Positions 32,333 to 40,467 of a stretch of 64,000 nt of DNA are shown here, piece by piece. Origin of the DNA: a virus. The notes under the pieces are model-generated. The model ran no database searches and was not told the origin of the DNA. It saw only the letters and a list, made by a program, of their open reading frames with translations. Position numbers and translations under genes: made by a program. The stretch spans positions 1 through 64,000 of IMG/VR virus record IMGVR_UViG_3300032241_003073; one strand, written 5' to 3'. Within the stretch, counting starts at the first letter, position 1. Every line of letters starts with the position of its first letter.

Positions 32333-33427
32333 TCAGTTTTTTTTATTCCACCAAGATCCCTTTGGAATTTCCCATCCTTCTTCCCAATGGAAAATATCAT
32401 CTTCTTTTTCGTAGACTCGGTATTGTGGTTTTTCATTTATAACACTTTCAATGCTTGAAAGTGTCTTTTTGTAAGCAATTAGATGAATATTGACTCTGCT
32501 AATTTTTGCTTTATTTAAAACCAAATACAAAGCTTTAGCAGGATCTCCATCTTCAGAAAACTGAACGTCTCTCAATCTTGAAACAAAAGGTTCAATTTTT
32601 TCTGGTCCATACCACAAATATGCTTTGGCAACGGCAGCTTGAACTTCTGCTCGTGCAATTGGTAGTTTTTCACTTACCCATTCAATCACAGGTTGCCACT
32701 TATGGGCAAATTCAGCGATTTCTGTTTCAGTGTATCTAACCTTATTTTGCAGACCATTCATGATTGCTCTGCAAAATCCTGCTGTTCGATTGCCAAGTTT
32801 GGTATCAATAACCAATTTAAGTTTTTCAATTGAACTTCTTTTTGCTCCTGAATCTACTGTAAACTTGGCCTCTTCCAAACAATTAAATGTAACATAAAAT
32901 GGCCATTGTTTGCCAGACTCGACTAATCCTGTTAGTCGATGGCGACCATTGTAAACAACTCCATTATAATCAATTCCAATTGCTTCGTCAGATGGTATCC
33001 AACGATCATTTTCAATATCTCTTCTATATGAATCTTTTAGCCATGGTTTGATTTTTCGATTTCCATCTGACTCTTTCCATGTGTTTTCTAAAAGAGATTT
33101 GGCCATCTCTGTTGTCAACATGACGAATTCAGAGTATTGGCTCCCTTTTTTCACATAGTGAAACCAAGGAAGTTTTTCATCATCTTCTAGTTGTTTAAAA
33201 AGGTAATGATCTCTATTTTCGATAGCTTCAGCAAAGATCATCTCTTTGTGCTTTTCGCTTGTGATAATCTTTGGTTCTGGTTTTTTAATTCCTGATGGAC
33301 TGACAAGATGGATGTTGGGAGGATTTAATAGCTTGGTCCTGGCCAGAATCAGGTCAGCTACGGATGTTCTTCCTACAGTAGTAGAATTTTTAACTTCACG
33401 ACTTTTAATTTTTGGTCGCCTTGACAT
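32333..33427 (-). CDS. ParB/Srx-fold-like protein
   Basis: A 364-residue protein from ATG 33427 with GGAGCATTCT. Residues 150-190 have SYRRDIENDRWIPSDEAIGIDYNGVVYNGRHRLTG, matching the ParB/sulfiredoxin-like fold in which an NGRHRLTG segment binds a nucleotide; the following SGKQWPFYVTF and AKFTVDSGAKRSS are also typical. The C-terminal half is helical. Phage members of this class occur as DNA-binding or modification factors; here no catalytic residue can be named. It has its own promoter at 33469-33496. Confidence 0.65.
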   Translation of the reverse strand: MSRRPKIKSREVKNSTTVGRTSVADLILARTKLLNPPNIHLVSPSGIKKPEPKIITSEKHKEMIFAEAIENRDHYLFKQLEDDEKLPWFHYVKKGSQYSEFVMLTTEMAKSLLENTWKESDGNRKIKPWLKDSYRRDIENDRWIPSDEAIGIDYNGVVYNGRHRLTGLVESGKQWPFYVTFNCLEEAKFTVDSGAKRSSIEKLKLVIDTKLGNRTAGFCRAIMNGLQNKVRYTETEIAEFAHKWQPVIEWVSEKLPIARAEVQAAVAKAYLWYGPEKIEPFVSRLRDVQFSEDGDPAKALYLVLNKAKISRVNIHLIAYKKTLSSIESVINEKPQYRVYEKEDDIFHWEEGWEIPKGSWWNKKN

Positions 33428-33468
33428 AGAATGCTCCTTTTTTTGCTTTTGAAGCTGAACCCTATGCC

Positions 33469-33496
33469 ATAATATCACAAAAATTTTGATTGTAAA
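33469..33496 (-). promoter_or_regulatory. Promoter with extended -10 for the ParB-like gene
   Basis: TTTACA (33496-33491), 16 bases, TATTAT (33474-33469) on the minus strand, with TTTGTGA directly before the -10 box. Near-identical TGTGATA blocks occur at the tRNA-Leu and 4967 promoters, suggesting a common promoter class. Confidence 0.6.
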
Positions 33497-33522
33497 TCAA
33501 ATTTCTCGTGAATTTTTTTCCT

Positions 33523-34269
33523 TTAGCTGTAAATCTGAATTGCGTTTTTGTCAGAAACAAATATATTCTCTCCAAAAGCAAGCTCAAACCAAATATTGTA
33601 TATGCCTTCGTCATAATCTTCTGTGTCTAAGAAGTAGTAGGCATATCCTTTTTCCCTATAGTCCACAAGAGCCCGATCCACTATCAATCTAAGGTCTTGT
33701 TCTGCTGGGACACAATCTCCGCAGGCAAGTTCTATAGAAACTCGTAAATCTGAGACTATGGCGAGATTTTCGTAATAAGGGAGTATATCGGACCCTCGTG
33801 GAACATTGGGAACAACTTGAATTAAAATATATCGCTTGCTGCCTTTGCGTATTTTATTTGGTCTAAAATTGAAATTAAAATCATATATGGGAGGTATTGG
33901 CGTAGTAAACCACAGGTCTGAATACAATTGAAAATTGTTTGTAATTTGTGCGGTTGAACATTCTCCGCTTTCAAAAACAACAGACCATACGTCTTTATAT
34001 TGTCCAATTGTGTATAAAGGATCTTGTGCCAAAACTTGAACTATATATTGTCCAGTTGCCTCTTGAACAACTTCATTGCCAAGAATTGTTTGAACTAATC
34101 GCAATCCTTGTGGATTGTCTGCTGATTTAAAAGTGTTATCTTGAGTGTAAATTTCTACTTTTTCAATAGATTGGACATCTCTTCGATTGTTACTGTTATA
34201 GGTAAACAATCGAAGATTGATTGTGTCTCCACATGTAGGATTTTGAAAACGCTCAACAGTTCTTGACAT
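33523..34269 (-). CDS. Beta-rich phage structural protein
   Basis: A 248-residue protein. It begins MSRTVERFQNPTCGDTINLRLFTYN and carries regularly spaced short beta-strand segments with Tyr/Ile patterns (VQSIEKVEIYTQDN; QYIVQVLAQDPLYTIGQYKD; WFELAFGENIF). It lacks charged clusters or motifs. It sits at the end of the tail/baseplate gene string, directly after the gp26-like gene and the duplicated small frames, so it is probably a virion protein such as a baseplate or tail-tip part. Family not recognised. Confidence 0.65.
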   Translation of the reverse strand: MSRTVERFQNPTCGDTINLRLFTYNSNNRRDVQSIEKVEIYTQDNTFKSADNPQGLRLVQTILGNEVVQEATGQYIVQVLAQDPLYTIGQYKDVWSVVFESGECSTAQITNNFQLYSDLWFTTPIPPIYDFNFNFRPNKIRKGSKRYILIQVVPNVPRGSDILPYYENLAIVSDLRVSIELACGDCVPAEQDLRLIVDRALVDYREKGYAYYFLDTEDYDEGIYNIWFELAFGENIFVSDKNAIQIYS

Positions 34270-34273
34270 TTTT

Positions 34274-34640
34274 TCTCCAAAAATTATTTAACGACGCAAA
34301 ATTTTAACTTGAATTAATTGATTTTATTTTCTTTTTGTTCAATAAATTTTTCAATTAAATATTTTCTTAAATTAATTGGCAATTTATAAACTTTTTCAGG
34401 TTCTAATTCCATATGATACAAAAAGAAAAAAATTTCTTCAATAGTTATTGGCATTTTTTGCTCCAAAAATTATTTAACGACGCAAAATTTAATGTTTCTT
34501 TTTACGGGCAGCTTCCATTGCTTGATTTTCTTTTTCTTTTTGCTCAATAAATTTTTCAATTAAAAATTTTCTTAAATTAATTGGCAATTTATAAGTTTTT
34601 TCAGGTTCTAATCCCATGTGATACAAAAAGAAAAAAGTTT
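34274..34640 (-). repeat. Imperfect tandem duplication of about 186 bases
   Basis: The segments 34275-34445 and 34461-34640 are alike, including the shared string CTCCAAAAATTATTTAACGA at 34275 and 34461 (offset 186) and the same coding block (LPINLRK, IEKFIEQKE). The second copy has a 15-base insertion (GCAGCTTCCATTGCT) adding an AMEAARKKKH tail. Both copies stay open in frame, so both are probably used. Confidence 0.8.
34314..34454 (-). CDS. Small tail-assembly-chaperone-like protein, stand-alone copy
   Basis: A 46-residue protein (MPITIEEIFFFLYHMELEPE, then KVYKLPINLRKYLIEKFIEQ). ATG 34454 is preceded by GGAGCAAAAA. It is homologous over about 40 residues to the frameshifted C-terminal extension of the upstream gp26-like gene. 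Tail assembly chaperones of long-tailed phages are often a pair where one partner is made by -1 frameshifting; this could be a duplicate that became separate. Role inferred, not proven. Confidence 0.6.
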   Translation of the reverse strand: MPITIEEIFFFLYHMELEPEKVYKLPINLRKYLIEKFIEQKENKIN

Positions 34641-34710
34641 CTTCATTGGTTGCTGTCCAAAATTCTAAGCTTGGGTCTTGTCCTTCTTGCGTCGAGGGGA
34701 GAAAAAATTT
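34489..34710 (-). other. Probable -1 frameshift extension of the gp26-like gene
   Basis: The gp26-like frame ends at 34665, but the -1 frame is open from just behind a slippery AAATTTTTTC (34710-34701) to TAA 34491-34489, about 70 codons, and encodes LPSTQEGQDPSLEFWTATNE, then the block ETFFFLYHMGLEPEKTYKLP. There is no ATG before the conserved part and the preceding -1 frame has a TGA right before the slippery site. The heptamer A-AAT-TTT in zero frame suits a tandem shift. This is the arrangement of G/GT (lambda) and E/E' (P2) tail chaperones. Confidence 0.6.
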
Positions 34711-35780
34711 GATTCAATTGGTAAATCAATTTCAAAATCCTGTAAGCAGCTTGGGCAAATGATTTCTACGCTTGTGTTTACTCCGAAAGGAGGTTCATTA
34801 ATGCAATTTCTAATATAAGATACATCGCTCATAGGAAGATTTTTAATTAAAATTTGCAATTCGTTTTTGTTTTCTATGCCATCAATATTGTTTAATAGCA
34901 TTGCCGTTCGATAGGTAAGAGTATCATCTGTGGCCGAATCGCCAAACATTTTTATTTTTCTTTCACGATAATTAGAAATTTCTTGTTCATCTCGTCCTGT
35001 AGAAAGTCGATAAGAAAATGGAAGTTTCGTAGTTGGAAGAACGTCTTGTAAATTTGGTCCAAATTCATCTGGACAACTGTCAACATAAAGAGCGTTTAAA
35101 TCAATGGATGTGCTGAATTTTCTTTCGCACTCAGGACATTTAATTTCAACATCGTAGTTTGACCCATAGGAAATGCCACGAAGATAAATTAAAAGATATA
35201 TTCTGTCAATACTTAGCAATTGATCTGTTCGGAATTTTTCTTTGATACATTTTTGAAAAATCATATCCATTGCTTGTCCCTTTTTGACAAGACGAGATGT
35301 TGCTAAAATTTGTTCTTCTTCGCCAGTCATAGTTCTAATCGAAACAATTCCATTAGAAGGTCCATTTGATCCATCATAAAACCTTCCCTTGGAAGGAAGT
35401 TCAATTTCTTCATAAACAGAATTTGTTCCTTTTAGTTCTTCTAATAGTTCTTTTAGGTGATTGGAAGAATTTCCCGAACTTCTATTTTGTGGTTGTGGCG
35501 ATGGGTTTTGTCCAAATCCACTCTTGGGTTCAGGCATCACTCCTTGACTTTTTTCTGCTCTAATCGCTTGAAGAAATTCAGGAGGAATATTTCCTTTAAT
35601 GTTTAATCCTTCTAATGGTCTAATATTCGTGTCTTCATGGGAACTTTGCTTTATTCTTTCTGAAACATTTAATTTGTTTAATTCATCTTCTTCTGTTTGA
35701 TGAGAATGAGATTCGTACATTCCTTCTTGATGAGGTTGCTCTTGATGGGGTCTTCTTGGGCGAAAGCTTTCATCTGCCAT
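34665..35780 (-). CDS. gp26: gp26-like baseplate hub / tail assembly protein
   Basis: A 371-residue protein. The N-terminal 130 residues are polar and disordered; residues 130 onwards match the T4 gp26 family: IELPSKGRFYDGSNGPSNG, RTMTGEEEQILATSRLVKKG, LLSIDRIYLLIYLRGISYG and IKCPECERKFS, with a second Cys pair IICPSCLQDF near the end, a probable zinc site. It is much longer than T4 gp26 (208) because of the disordered N-terminal region. The reading frame ends at 34665, but a -1 shift at AAATTTTTTC would extend it. RBS GGAGATAAAAT. Confidence 0.75.
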   Translation of the reverse strand: MADESFRPRRPHQEQPHQEGMYESHSHQTEEDELNKLNVSERIKQSSHEDTNIRPLEGLNIKGNIPPEFLQAIRAEKSQGVMPEPKSGFGQNPSPQPQNRSSGNSSNHLKELLEELKGTNSVYEEIELPSKGRFYDGSNGPSNGIVSIRTMTGEEEQILATSRLVKKGQAMDMIFQKCIKEKFRTDQLLSIDRIYLLIYLRGISYGSNYDVEIKCPECERKFSTSIDLNALYVDSCPDEFGPNLQDVLPTTKLPFSYRLSTGRDEQEISNYRERKIKMFGDSATDDTLTYRTAMLLNNIDGIENKNELQILIKNLPMSDVSYIRNCINEPPFGVNTSVEIICPSCLQDFEIDLPIESNFFSPRRKKDKTQA

Positions 35781-35839
35781 ATTTTATCTCCTTAGATTAC
35801 TAATTTATAATCAAGATATCTTATGGTTAATATAGCTTT

Positions 35840-36199
35840 ATGGAAATAAATTTAAAAAATATTGAAGAATTAATTTTTTTTGACAAAAAATTGCAAGATC
35901 TACTGCCAGAATACCGTCATATATTTGATCAATGGCAAATCGGACAAAGAGTTCCTGGAATGAAATCTCTAGGACAAAGAAGTGTTTTTGAATTGCTTAA
36001 TTCTTTAGGAAAAAAAGAAATTAGTGTTTTACAGAATTATTTTAATGATATAATTGTTTTAAACAGAATTAACAATAAAATTGTTGATCATTATCAATCA
36101 TTTTTTGATGATCAAAATGATTTATGTCAATTTTTTGATTATAAAGATTTTTGTTTAACTATGGATAAAGATAAATTTAATATTACTTTTTGGAGATAA
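35840..36199 (+). CDS. Small unknown protein
   Basis: A 119-residue helical protein (MEINLKNIEELIFFDKKLQD...). No Shine-Dalgarno; GTTAATATAGCTTT precedes the ATG. The middle GQRVPGMKSLGQRSVFELLNSLGKKEI has a GMKSxGxRSVFxLLxSL pattern of small phage tail or hub-adjacent proteins, unnamed. First of a plus-strand string (35840-38358) after the divergent gp26-like gene. Confidence 0.65.
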   Translation: MEINLKNIEELIFFDKKLQDLLPEYRHIFDQWQIGQRVPGMKSLGQRSVFELLNSLGKKEISVLQNYFNDIIVLNRINNKIVDHYQSFFDDQNDLCQFFDYKDFCLTMDKDKFNITFWR

Positions 36200-36202
36200 A
36201 TT

Positions 36203-36532
36203 ATGAGTTTGCAAGTTTTGATTCTATTTGTTTTAAGCACAATTGGAATGTGTCACATTATTGTTGATGGCTCTATTATGGAATGGTTTAGGAATTATTT
36301 AAAAGAATTTTGCACAAAAATTGGAATTCCTAGTTTTGGAGGAGTGGTAGATTGTTATCTTTGTTGTGGAACATGGTGCGGGTTTTTTATGGGATTAGTT
36401 TGGATTTCACACAATCCATTTCAAGTTTTTGCATGCGGTTGTGCTGGAGGTTTTCTTTCTAATCTTGCGGCTGTGATTCTTAATTGGGTGGAAGCTTCAA
36501 CTATGGTGAATTTGCCAAATGAAAATAATTAA
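36203..36532 (+). CDS. Membrane protein with Cys-rich loop, DUF1360-like
   Basis: A 109-residue protein with one N-terminal membrane helix (VLILFVLSTIGMCHIIVDGSI) and one or two near the end (VFACGCAGGFLSNLAAVILNW). The central CYLCCGTWCGFFMGL resembles DUF1360 sporulation-type proteins with a CxxC...W region found in phages. Function unknown. It overlaps the next gene by 14 bases. Confidence 0.6.
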   Translation: MSLQVLILFVLSTIGMCHIIVDGSIMEWFRNYLKEFCTKIGIPSFGGVVDCYLCCGTWCGFFMGLVWISHNPFQVFACGCAGGFLSNLAAVILNWVEASTMVNLPNENN

Positions 36533-36827
36533 TTTTTATCAATTTTTTTGTGATAATTGTAGTTATAAAAGAATTTCTACAGGATCTGATATTCAAGATT
36601 TAATTCAATTAAAACAAAATGCTATACCTCGTGGATCGCCATACCTAGATAAACATACAAATGAAAAAATTGTACCTCCTCCTATAAGTCGATCAAAAAT
36701 TTTTAAGTGTCCGAAATGTGGACATGCGATTAAACCTTTTAAATTAAAAGAGGAAAGTTCAAATGACAGGAAAATCAGTGGGATTGATGGAAGTGAAACA
36801 GGCTTTACGGGACAAGAGATTTCGTGA
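36519..36827 (+). CDS. Small zinc-ribbon protein
   Basis: A 102-residue protein. Two Cys pairs: FFCDNCSYKR at residues 8-14 and FKCPKCGHAI at about 70-77, the CxxC-x(n)-CxxCG spacing of zinc ribbons. The distance between pairs (about 55 residues) holds a polar loop. Such proteins often bind DNA or partners. It overlaps the next gene start (36763) by 65 bases. Specific role unknown. Confidence 0.65.
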   Translation: MKIINFYQFFCDNCSYKRISTGSDIQDLIQLKQNAIPRGSPYLDKHTNEKIVPPPISRSKIFKCPKCGHAIKPFKLKEESSNDRKISGIDGSETGFTGQEIS

Positions 36828-37146
36828 AAGTTTGCCGGGCGAACTACAACCAGAAATACAAAAATATTTACAAAATCCAGGGTGTGCCTGTAATGTTCCT
36901 ATTTATAAAAAAATTATGATTGAAGCCAAGCAACAACTTCAAAATTATTATCCAAACAGATCAATTGCTAACTTGGAAGAAGAAGCTTCTAAATTAGCTG
37001 AAAATCATTTTAGTGTGATAAATTGTCATGTTGATGAGTTAGAAGAAAAACTAAGAAGGCTCAATCCTGGAAGAAAACAATTAGCCGTAGCAAGGTATGA
37101 GGACAGAGTTACTGTGGTTGTTAATGAATTAGATTTAGTTTTTTAA
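36763..37146 (+). CDS. Small unknown helical protein
   Basis: A 127-residue protein from ATG 36763 with GAGGAAAG ahead. It is helical with Pro/Gly breaks: SLPGELQPEIQKYLQNPGCACNVP, then coiled-coil-like IANLEEEASKLAENHFSV. The GCAC segment could bind a metal but no pattern is known. Overlaps the zinc-ribbon gene, forming one operon with the MT-GT fusion 10 bases downstream. Confidence 0.6.
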   Translation: MTGKSVGLMEVKQALRDKRFRESLPGELQPEIQKYLQNPGCACNVPIYKKIMIEAKQQLQNYYPNRSIANLEEEASKLAENHFSVINCHVDELEEKLRRLNPGRKQLAVARYEDRVTVVVNELDLVF

Positions 37147-37155
37147 GGGGAAATT

Positions 37156-38358
37156 ATGATAAATCGTAGTGAAATTGGAGATGTTCTGAATCATTTTGGA
37201 TTGGTTGGCAATGGAATTGAAATTGGTGTTCAAAAAGGAGAATTTTCTAAAGAAATTCTTTCTTCTTGGAAAGGCGAAAAATTATATCTTGTAGATTGTT
37301 GGCAAAAACAAGAAAATTATGATGATATTGCAAATAAAGATGATAATGAACAAGAAGAAAATTATAAACAAACATTAAAAAATGTGGAAAAATATAAAAA
37401 AAGAGTAAAAGTTATCAAAGCTTTTAGTAAAGATGCAGCAAACAGTTTTGAGGACGGGTTTTTTGATTTTATTTATATAGATGCTAATCATTCTTATGAA
37501 GCTGTTAAAGAAGATTTAAATTTATGGTATCCTAAGCTAAAAGATGGTGGAATGTTTTGTGGTCATGACTTTTTAGAAGGAAGATTCTACGATAGTGATT
37601 TTGGCGTAAAGTCTGCTGTTACAGAATTCGCAAGATATTTGAATAAAGAGCCTTATGTTTGCGGTTGCACGTCTTGGTATTTTTTCAAATCAAAAGATTC
37701 TAAAAAAAAAAAAATAGGGTTATTAAATGTTTATGATCAAAATTATCAGAGTTTAGCTGATATTACAATTCAAAATAAAAAAGATTATTGTGACTTACAT
37801 GGATATGAATTTATAGATTTTTCAATTGCAAAAAATAATACTGGAAAACATGTTGCATTTAGCAAATTTTATGCAGCACTTAAAAAGATGTATAATTACG
37901 ATTGGATATTTTATAATGATTTGGACTCATTGATCATGAATTACAATATAAAATTGGAAAGTTTTATAGACAATAATTATGACATGATTGTAAGTTATGA
38001 CATTAATGGATTAAATTCTGGACAATGGTTTGTTAAAAATTCTCCGTGGGCTCATAGTTTTATGAAAAAAGTTTTTTGTAGAGATGAATTTAATGAATTT
38101 GGAGGATGGGCAGACCAAATAGCTTTTTGCAACACTTGGTTATATTCAGGTGAAGCAATGCAAAAAACTAAAGTCGTTCCTCAAAAATTATTTAATTCTT
38201 ATTTGTATGAAACTTTTGGAAAAAACGATGAAGGTGATAGTCCATATTGGCCACAAGGTCAATTTCAAAAAGGTGATTTTTGTCTTCATTTTTGCGGCAT
38301 GCCACACGATATGAGAGAATCTTATATCAAACAATATTTACCAATGGTGATTAAATAG
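37156..38358 (+). CDS. Fusion of a SAM methyltransferase and a GT-A glycosyltransferase
   Basis: A 400-residue protein with AAGGGGAA before ATG. Residues 1-175 form a SAM methyltransferase (GNGIEIGVQKGEFSKEILSSW, with FDFIYIDANHSYEAVKEDL and GGMFCGHDFLEG). Residues 185-400 look like a GT34-type glycosyltransferase: IGLLNVYDQNYQSLADI, DWIFYNDLDSLIMNYNI (DxD), QWFVKNSPWAHSF. An unusual combination that could methylate and glycosylate the same acceptor. The domains are also found separately in phages. The acceptor is unknown. Confidence 0.75.
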   Translation: MINRSEIGDVLNHFGLVGNGIEIGVQKGEFSKEILSSWKGEKLYLVDCWQKQENYDDIANKDDNEQEENYKQTLKNVEKYKKRVKVIKAFSKDAANSFEDGFFDFIYIDANHSYEAVKEDLNLWYPKLKDGGMFCGHDFLEGRFYDSDFGVKSAVTEFARYLNKEPYVCGCTSWYFFKSKDSKKKKIGLLNVYDQNYQSLADITIQNKKDYCDLHGYEFIDFSIAKNNTGKHVAFSKFYAALKKMYNYDWIFYNDLDSLIMNYNIKLESFIDNNYDMIVSYDINGLNSGQWFVKNSPWAHSFMKKVFCRDEFNEFGGWADQIAFCNTWLYSGEAMQKTKVVPQKLFNSYLYETFGKNDEGDSPYWPQGQFQKGDFCLHFCGMPHDMRESYIKQYLPMVIK

Positions 38359-39313
38359 TGACATATCCTTTTGTTGAATCTTTAATTCTTTCGCAAGAAT
38401 TAATCATTTTTTCAGGATATTCTTTGTATTTTGATATTTCTACCGGATAATCATCATCTCTTCTTCTTTTTTGTCCAATAATTAAAGCGTTTTCATAAAA
38501 ATCTTTGGCTTTTTCATAATCCTTTACAGCGTAATAAATATCACCAAGTAAGCACCAAAATTCAGACATGGTTGGCATTTTCGCAATACAAGGAACTATA
38601 AATTTAATTGCACTATGATAATCTTTTTTAATGTAACAATTAACCATTGAACAATAGTAATTTGTCATATAGACAGATACTCCGTTTGATTTTTCTTGAT
38701 GTAGATAAAGATCTGCTAAATTTAAAAAAGAATCCCAATTTTTATTTATTAGGTGGAAGCATGCTGTGTAATATATTGGTTCTGTCGCTAAAGGGTTTTT
38801 AGATTGCCATTTTTTAAGTAAATCTAAATGTATGTCTGAATTTTGATTATTGCCAGAAGATATATAAATTTCTGTGGGTTTTGAGTTTTTAAAATTGATT
38901 GTTTCGTAAACGGGGTTTTTAAATTTAATTTCCATTTCTTTATGAAACAATCTAATTTGCTTTGTGATTATGTCATTCTGTATTATCGAGACATTATAAA
39001 CATCTTCTTTTTTTTTGATTAATTCTTTTATTTCATCTTTTCCGCTTATTAGTATTTCCCATGGTTCTATATAAAAGTTCCATGGACTTTCTGAAATTTT
39101 TAACATTTCATTTTTAATTTGAGATAAGTCATTATTTAATTCTATTTTAATTGGATTTAATTTATATTTGTTACATAGGCTTACAGTGTTATCTTTAGAT
39201 CCGATATCGCAAATAATTATTTTAGAATTTAAATTAAAAACAGATTCAATAGTCTTTTCAATTGTGCTTTCATTGTTCCTGGTCATGATGTGAATCGTCA
39301 GAGGTGATATCAT
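38351..39313 (-). CDS. GT2 glycosyltransferase with C-terminal TPR repeats
   Basis: A 320-residue protein. N-terminal GT-A domain: MISPLTIHIMTRNNESTIEKTIE, IIICDIGSKDNTV (SunS-type, GSxD pattern) and YIEPWEIL as acidic metal site. The second half has TPR-like pairs (EPIYYTACFHLINKNWDS; FWCLLGDIYYAVKDYEKAK). This layout, GT2 plus TPR, is seen in peptide or protein glycosyltransferases such as SunS. Overlaps the end of the plus-strand fusion gene by 8 bases and the gene at 39270 by 44 bases. Confidence 0.72.
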   Translation of the reverse strand: MISPLTIHIMTRNNESTIEKTIESVFNLNSKIIICDIGSKDNTVSLCNKYKLNPIKIELNNDLSQIKNEMLKISESPWNFYIEPWEILISGKDEIKELIKKKEDVYNVSIIQNDIITKQIRLFHKEMEIKFKNPVYETINFKNSKPTEIYISSGNNQNSDIHLDLLKKWQSKNPLATEPIYYTACFHLINKNWDSFLNLADLYLHQEKSNGVSVYMTNYYCSMVNCYIKKDYHSAIKFIVPCIAKMPTMSEFWCLLGDIYYAVKDYEKAKDFYENALIIGQKRRRDDDYPVEISKYKEYPEKMINSCERIKDSTKGYVTI

Positions 39314-39464
39314 CTTTTTTCCTGAATTTTTGTTGTATTAGCCAATCAATTGCGGAAGATTCTAATGGCATTTCTTCTTTTTTGTATTGATCACGTAAAT
39401 TTCTGTAAAATTTTGATACATTTGGTTTTTCTAATATTTCAATTAATATTTCATATATTTTCAT
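39270..39464 (-). CDS. Small unknown protein
   Basis: A 64-residue helical protein (MKIYEILIEILEKPNVSKFYRNLRD...) with basic middle and acidic/His tail. It overlaps the GT2-TPR gene by 44 bases. No Shine-Dalgarno; the region before the ATG is TAGTAACAAAT. The MKIYEILIEI opening is similar to the aromatic leaders but lacks the cleavage motif. Not recognised. Confidence 0.5.
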   Translation of the reverse strand: MKIYEILIEILEKPNVSKFYRNLRDQYKKEEMPLESSAIDWLIQQKFRKKDDITSDDSHHDQEQ

Positions 39465-39554
39465 ATTTGTTACTAAAATAGTTTAAGAAAGAATAAATTG
39501 TCGGCAGTATATAGATATCCTTTCTAAGATCTTTTGATAAATTTAAGGAGTTTG

Positions 39555-40103
39555 ATGGCAACAGAATATCTGAACAATAAAGTCTTTGAAATACTTATTG
39601 TTAAATTTCAACAATCTAAGAAAAATAGAAATAAGTATAAAATGTTTATGGATGATATTATTGCCACAGAACAAAGGACTTTAAAAAGAGGAAAGTTTAA
39701 AAAGCCAGAATCTTGGATAGAAGCAGAAAAAACTTATTTATTGGTAGATTCTGAATTTCAAGAGATACAAGGACAATTAGCTATAGCATTTTACACTCTT
39801 TCTCAAAATATTGTTAGATATGCTAAATTTAATCTTATTGATCAAGACGATGCAATTCAAGATGGTGTAATGGTTTGTTTTGAAAAAATAGATAGATTTG
39901 ATCCCAAAAAAGGCAAAGCATTTAATTATATGACAACTTGTATATTGAATGCTTTTCGTCAGCTTTATAGAACGGCAAGAAATTATAATGAATTAAAAAG
40001 AAAATATTTAGATCTTATGCAGATTCAGATGGAACAACAGTTGCCCGCATCGAAAAACAAAGGATATATTAAAAAAAATTATAATTTCAATGAAATGTTA
40101 TAA
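39555..40103 (+). CDS. gp55: gp55-like late transcription sigma factor
   Basis: A 182-residue protein from ATG 39555 (AAGGAGTTTG). The segment RYAKFNLIDQDDAIQDGVMV and FEKIDRFDPKKGKAFNYMTT is the well-conserved T4 gp55 core, followed by ILNAFRQLYRTARNYNELK. T4 gp55 is a small sigma subunit that directs host RNA polymerase to late promoters (TATAAATA). Its presence fits the TATA-rich, leaderless late genes listed in the findings. Upstream is a promoter-like CAGTATATAGATATCC. Confidence 0.92.
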   Translation: MATEYLNNKVFEILIVKFQQSKKNRNKYKMFMDDIIATEQRTLKRGKFKKPESWIEAEKTYLLVDSEFQEIQGQLAIAFYTLSQNIVRYAKFNLIDQDDAIQDGVMVCFEKIDRFDPKKGKAFNYMTTCILNAFRQLYRTARNYNELKRKYLDLMQIQMEQQLPASKNKGYIKKNYNFNEML

Positions 40104-40169
40104 AAAATATTTGAATTTTTTGATTTAAATTTTATAATTATATGTTATTTAAATTATTTGGCTGGTAAA

Positions 40170-40427
40170 ATGAAAAATTATATTAGTAATTCTTTTGATC
40201 AATTGGAAAACCAAGAACTTATTCAAAAATTAGTAGATAATGGATATGGATCTCTTGTAGATGCTTTTTTGCTTAATGACAGTAAAGTTTACACAAAAAA
40301 GGGAAGATTGAATAAAAGCGGCGCATGTCGGGTTATGAAGTGCAAACCTAAAGATCTTGAAGATGCAATTAAGGCTTGTCAAGAATTGTTGCAAAAAGAA
40401 ATGGATTTTGAAGAAAACGTCGATTAG
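40170..40427 (+). CDS. Small protein next to gp55, possibly a late transcription accessory
   Basis: An 85-residue protein from ATG 40170. It contains NGYGSLVDAFLLNDSKVYTK, KGRLNKSGACRVMKCKPKDL and EDAIKACQELLQKE; the VYTKKGRLNKSGACR block is strongly conserved-looking. T4-like phages carry small proteins (for example gp33) that join gp55 to the sliding clamp. Its place directly after gp55 suggests such a role but sequence identity is not evident. No Shine-Dalgarno of note. Confidence 0.55.
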   Translation: MKNYISNSFDQLENQELIQKLVDNGYGSLVDAFLLNDSKVYTKKGRLNKSGACRVMKCKPKDLEDAIKACQELLQKEMDFEENVD

Positions 40428-40467
40428 GCCGTTATCATAATCAAGTTGGGTTGTATTTTGGGTTCGT

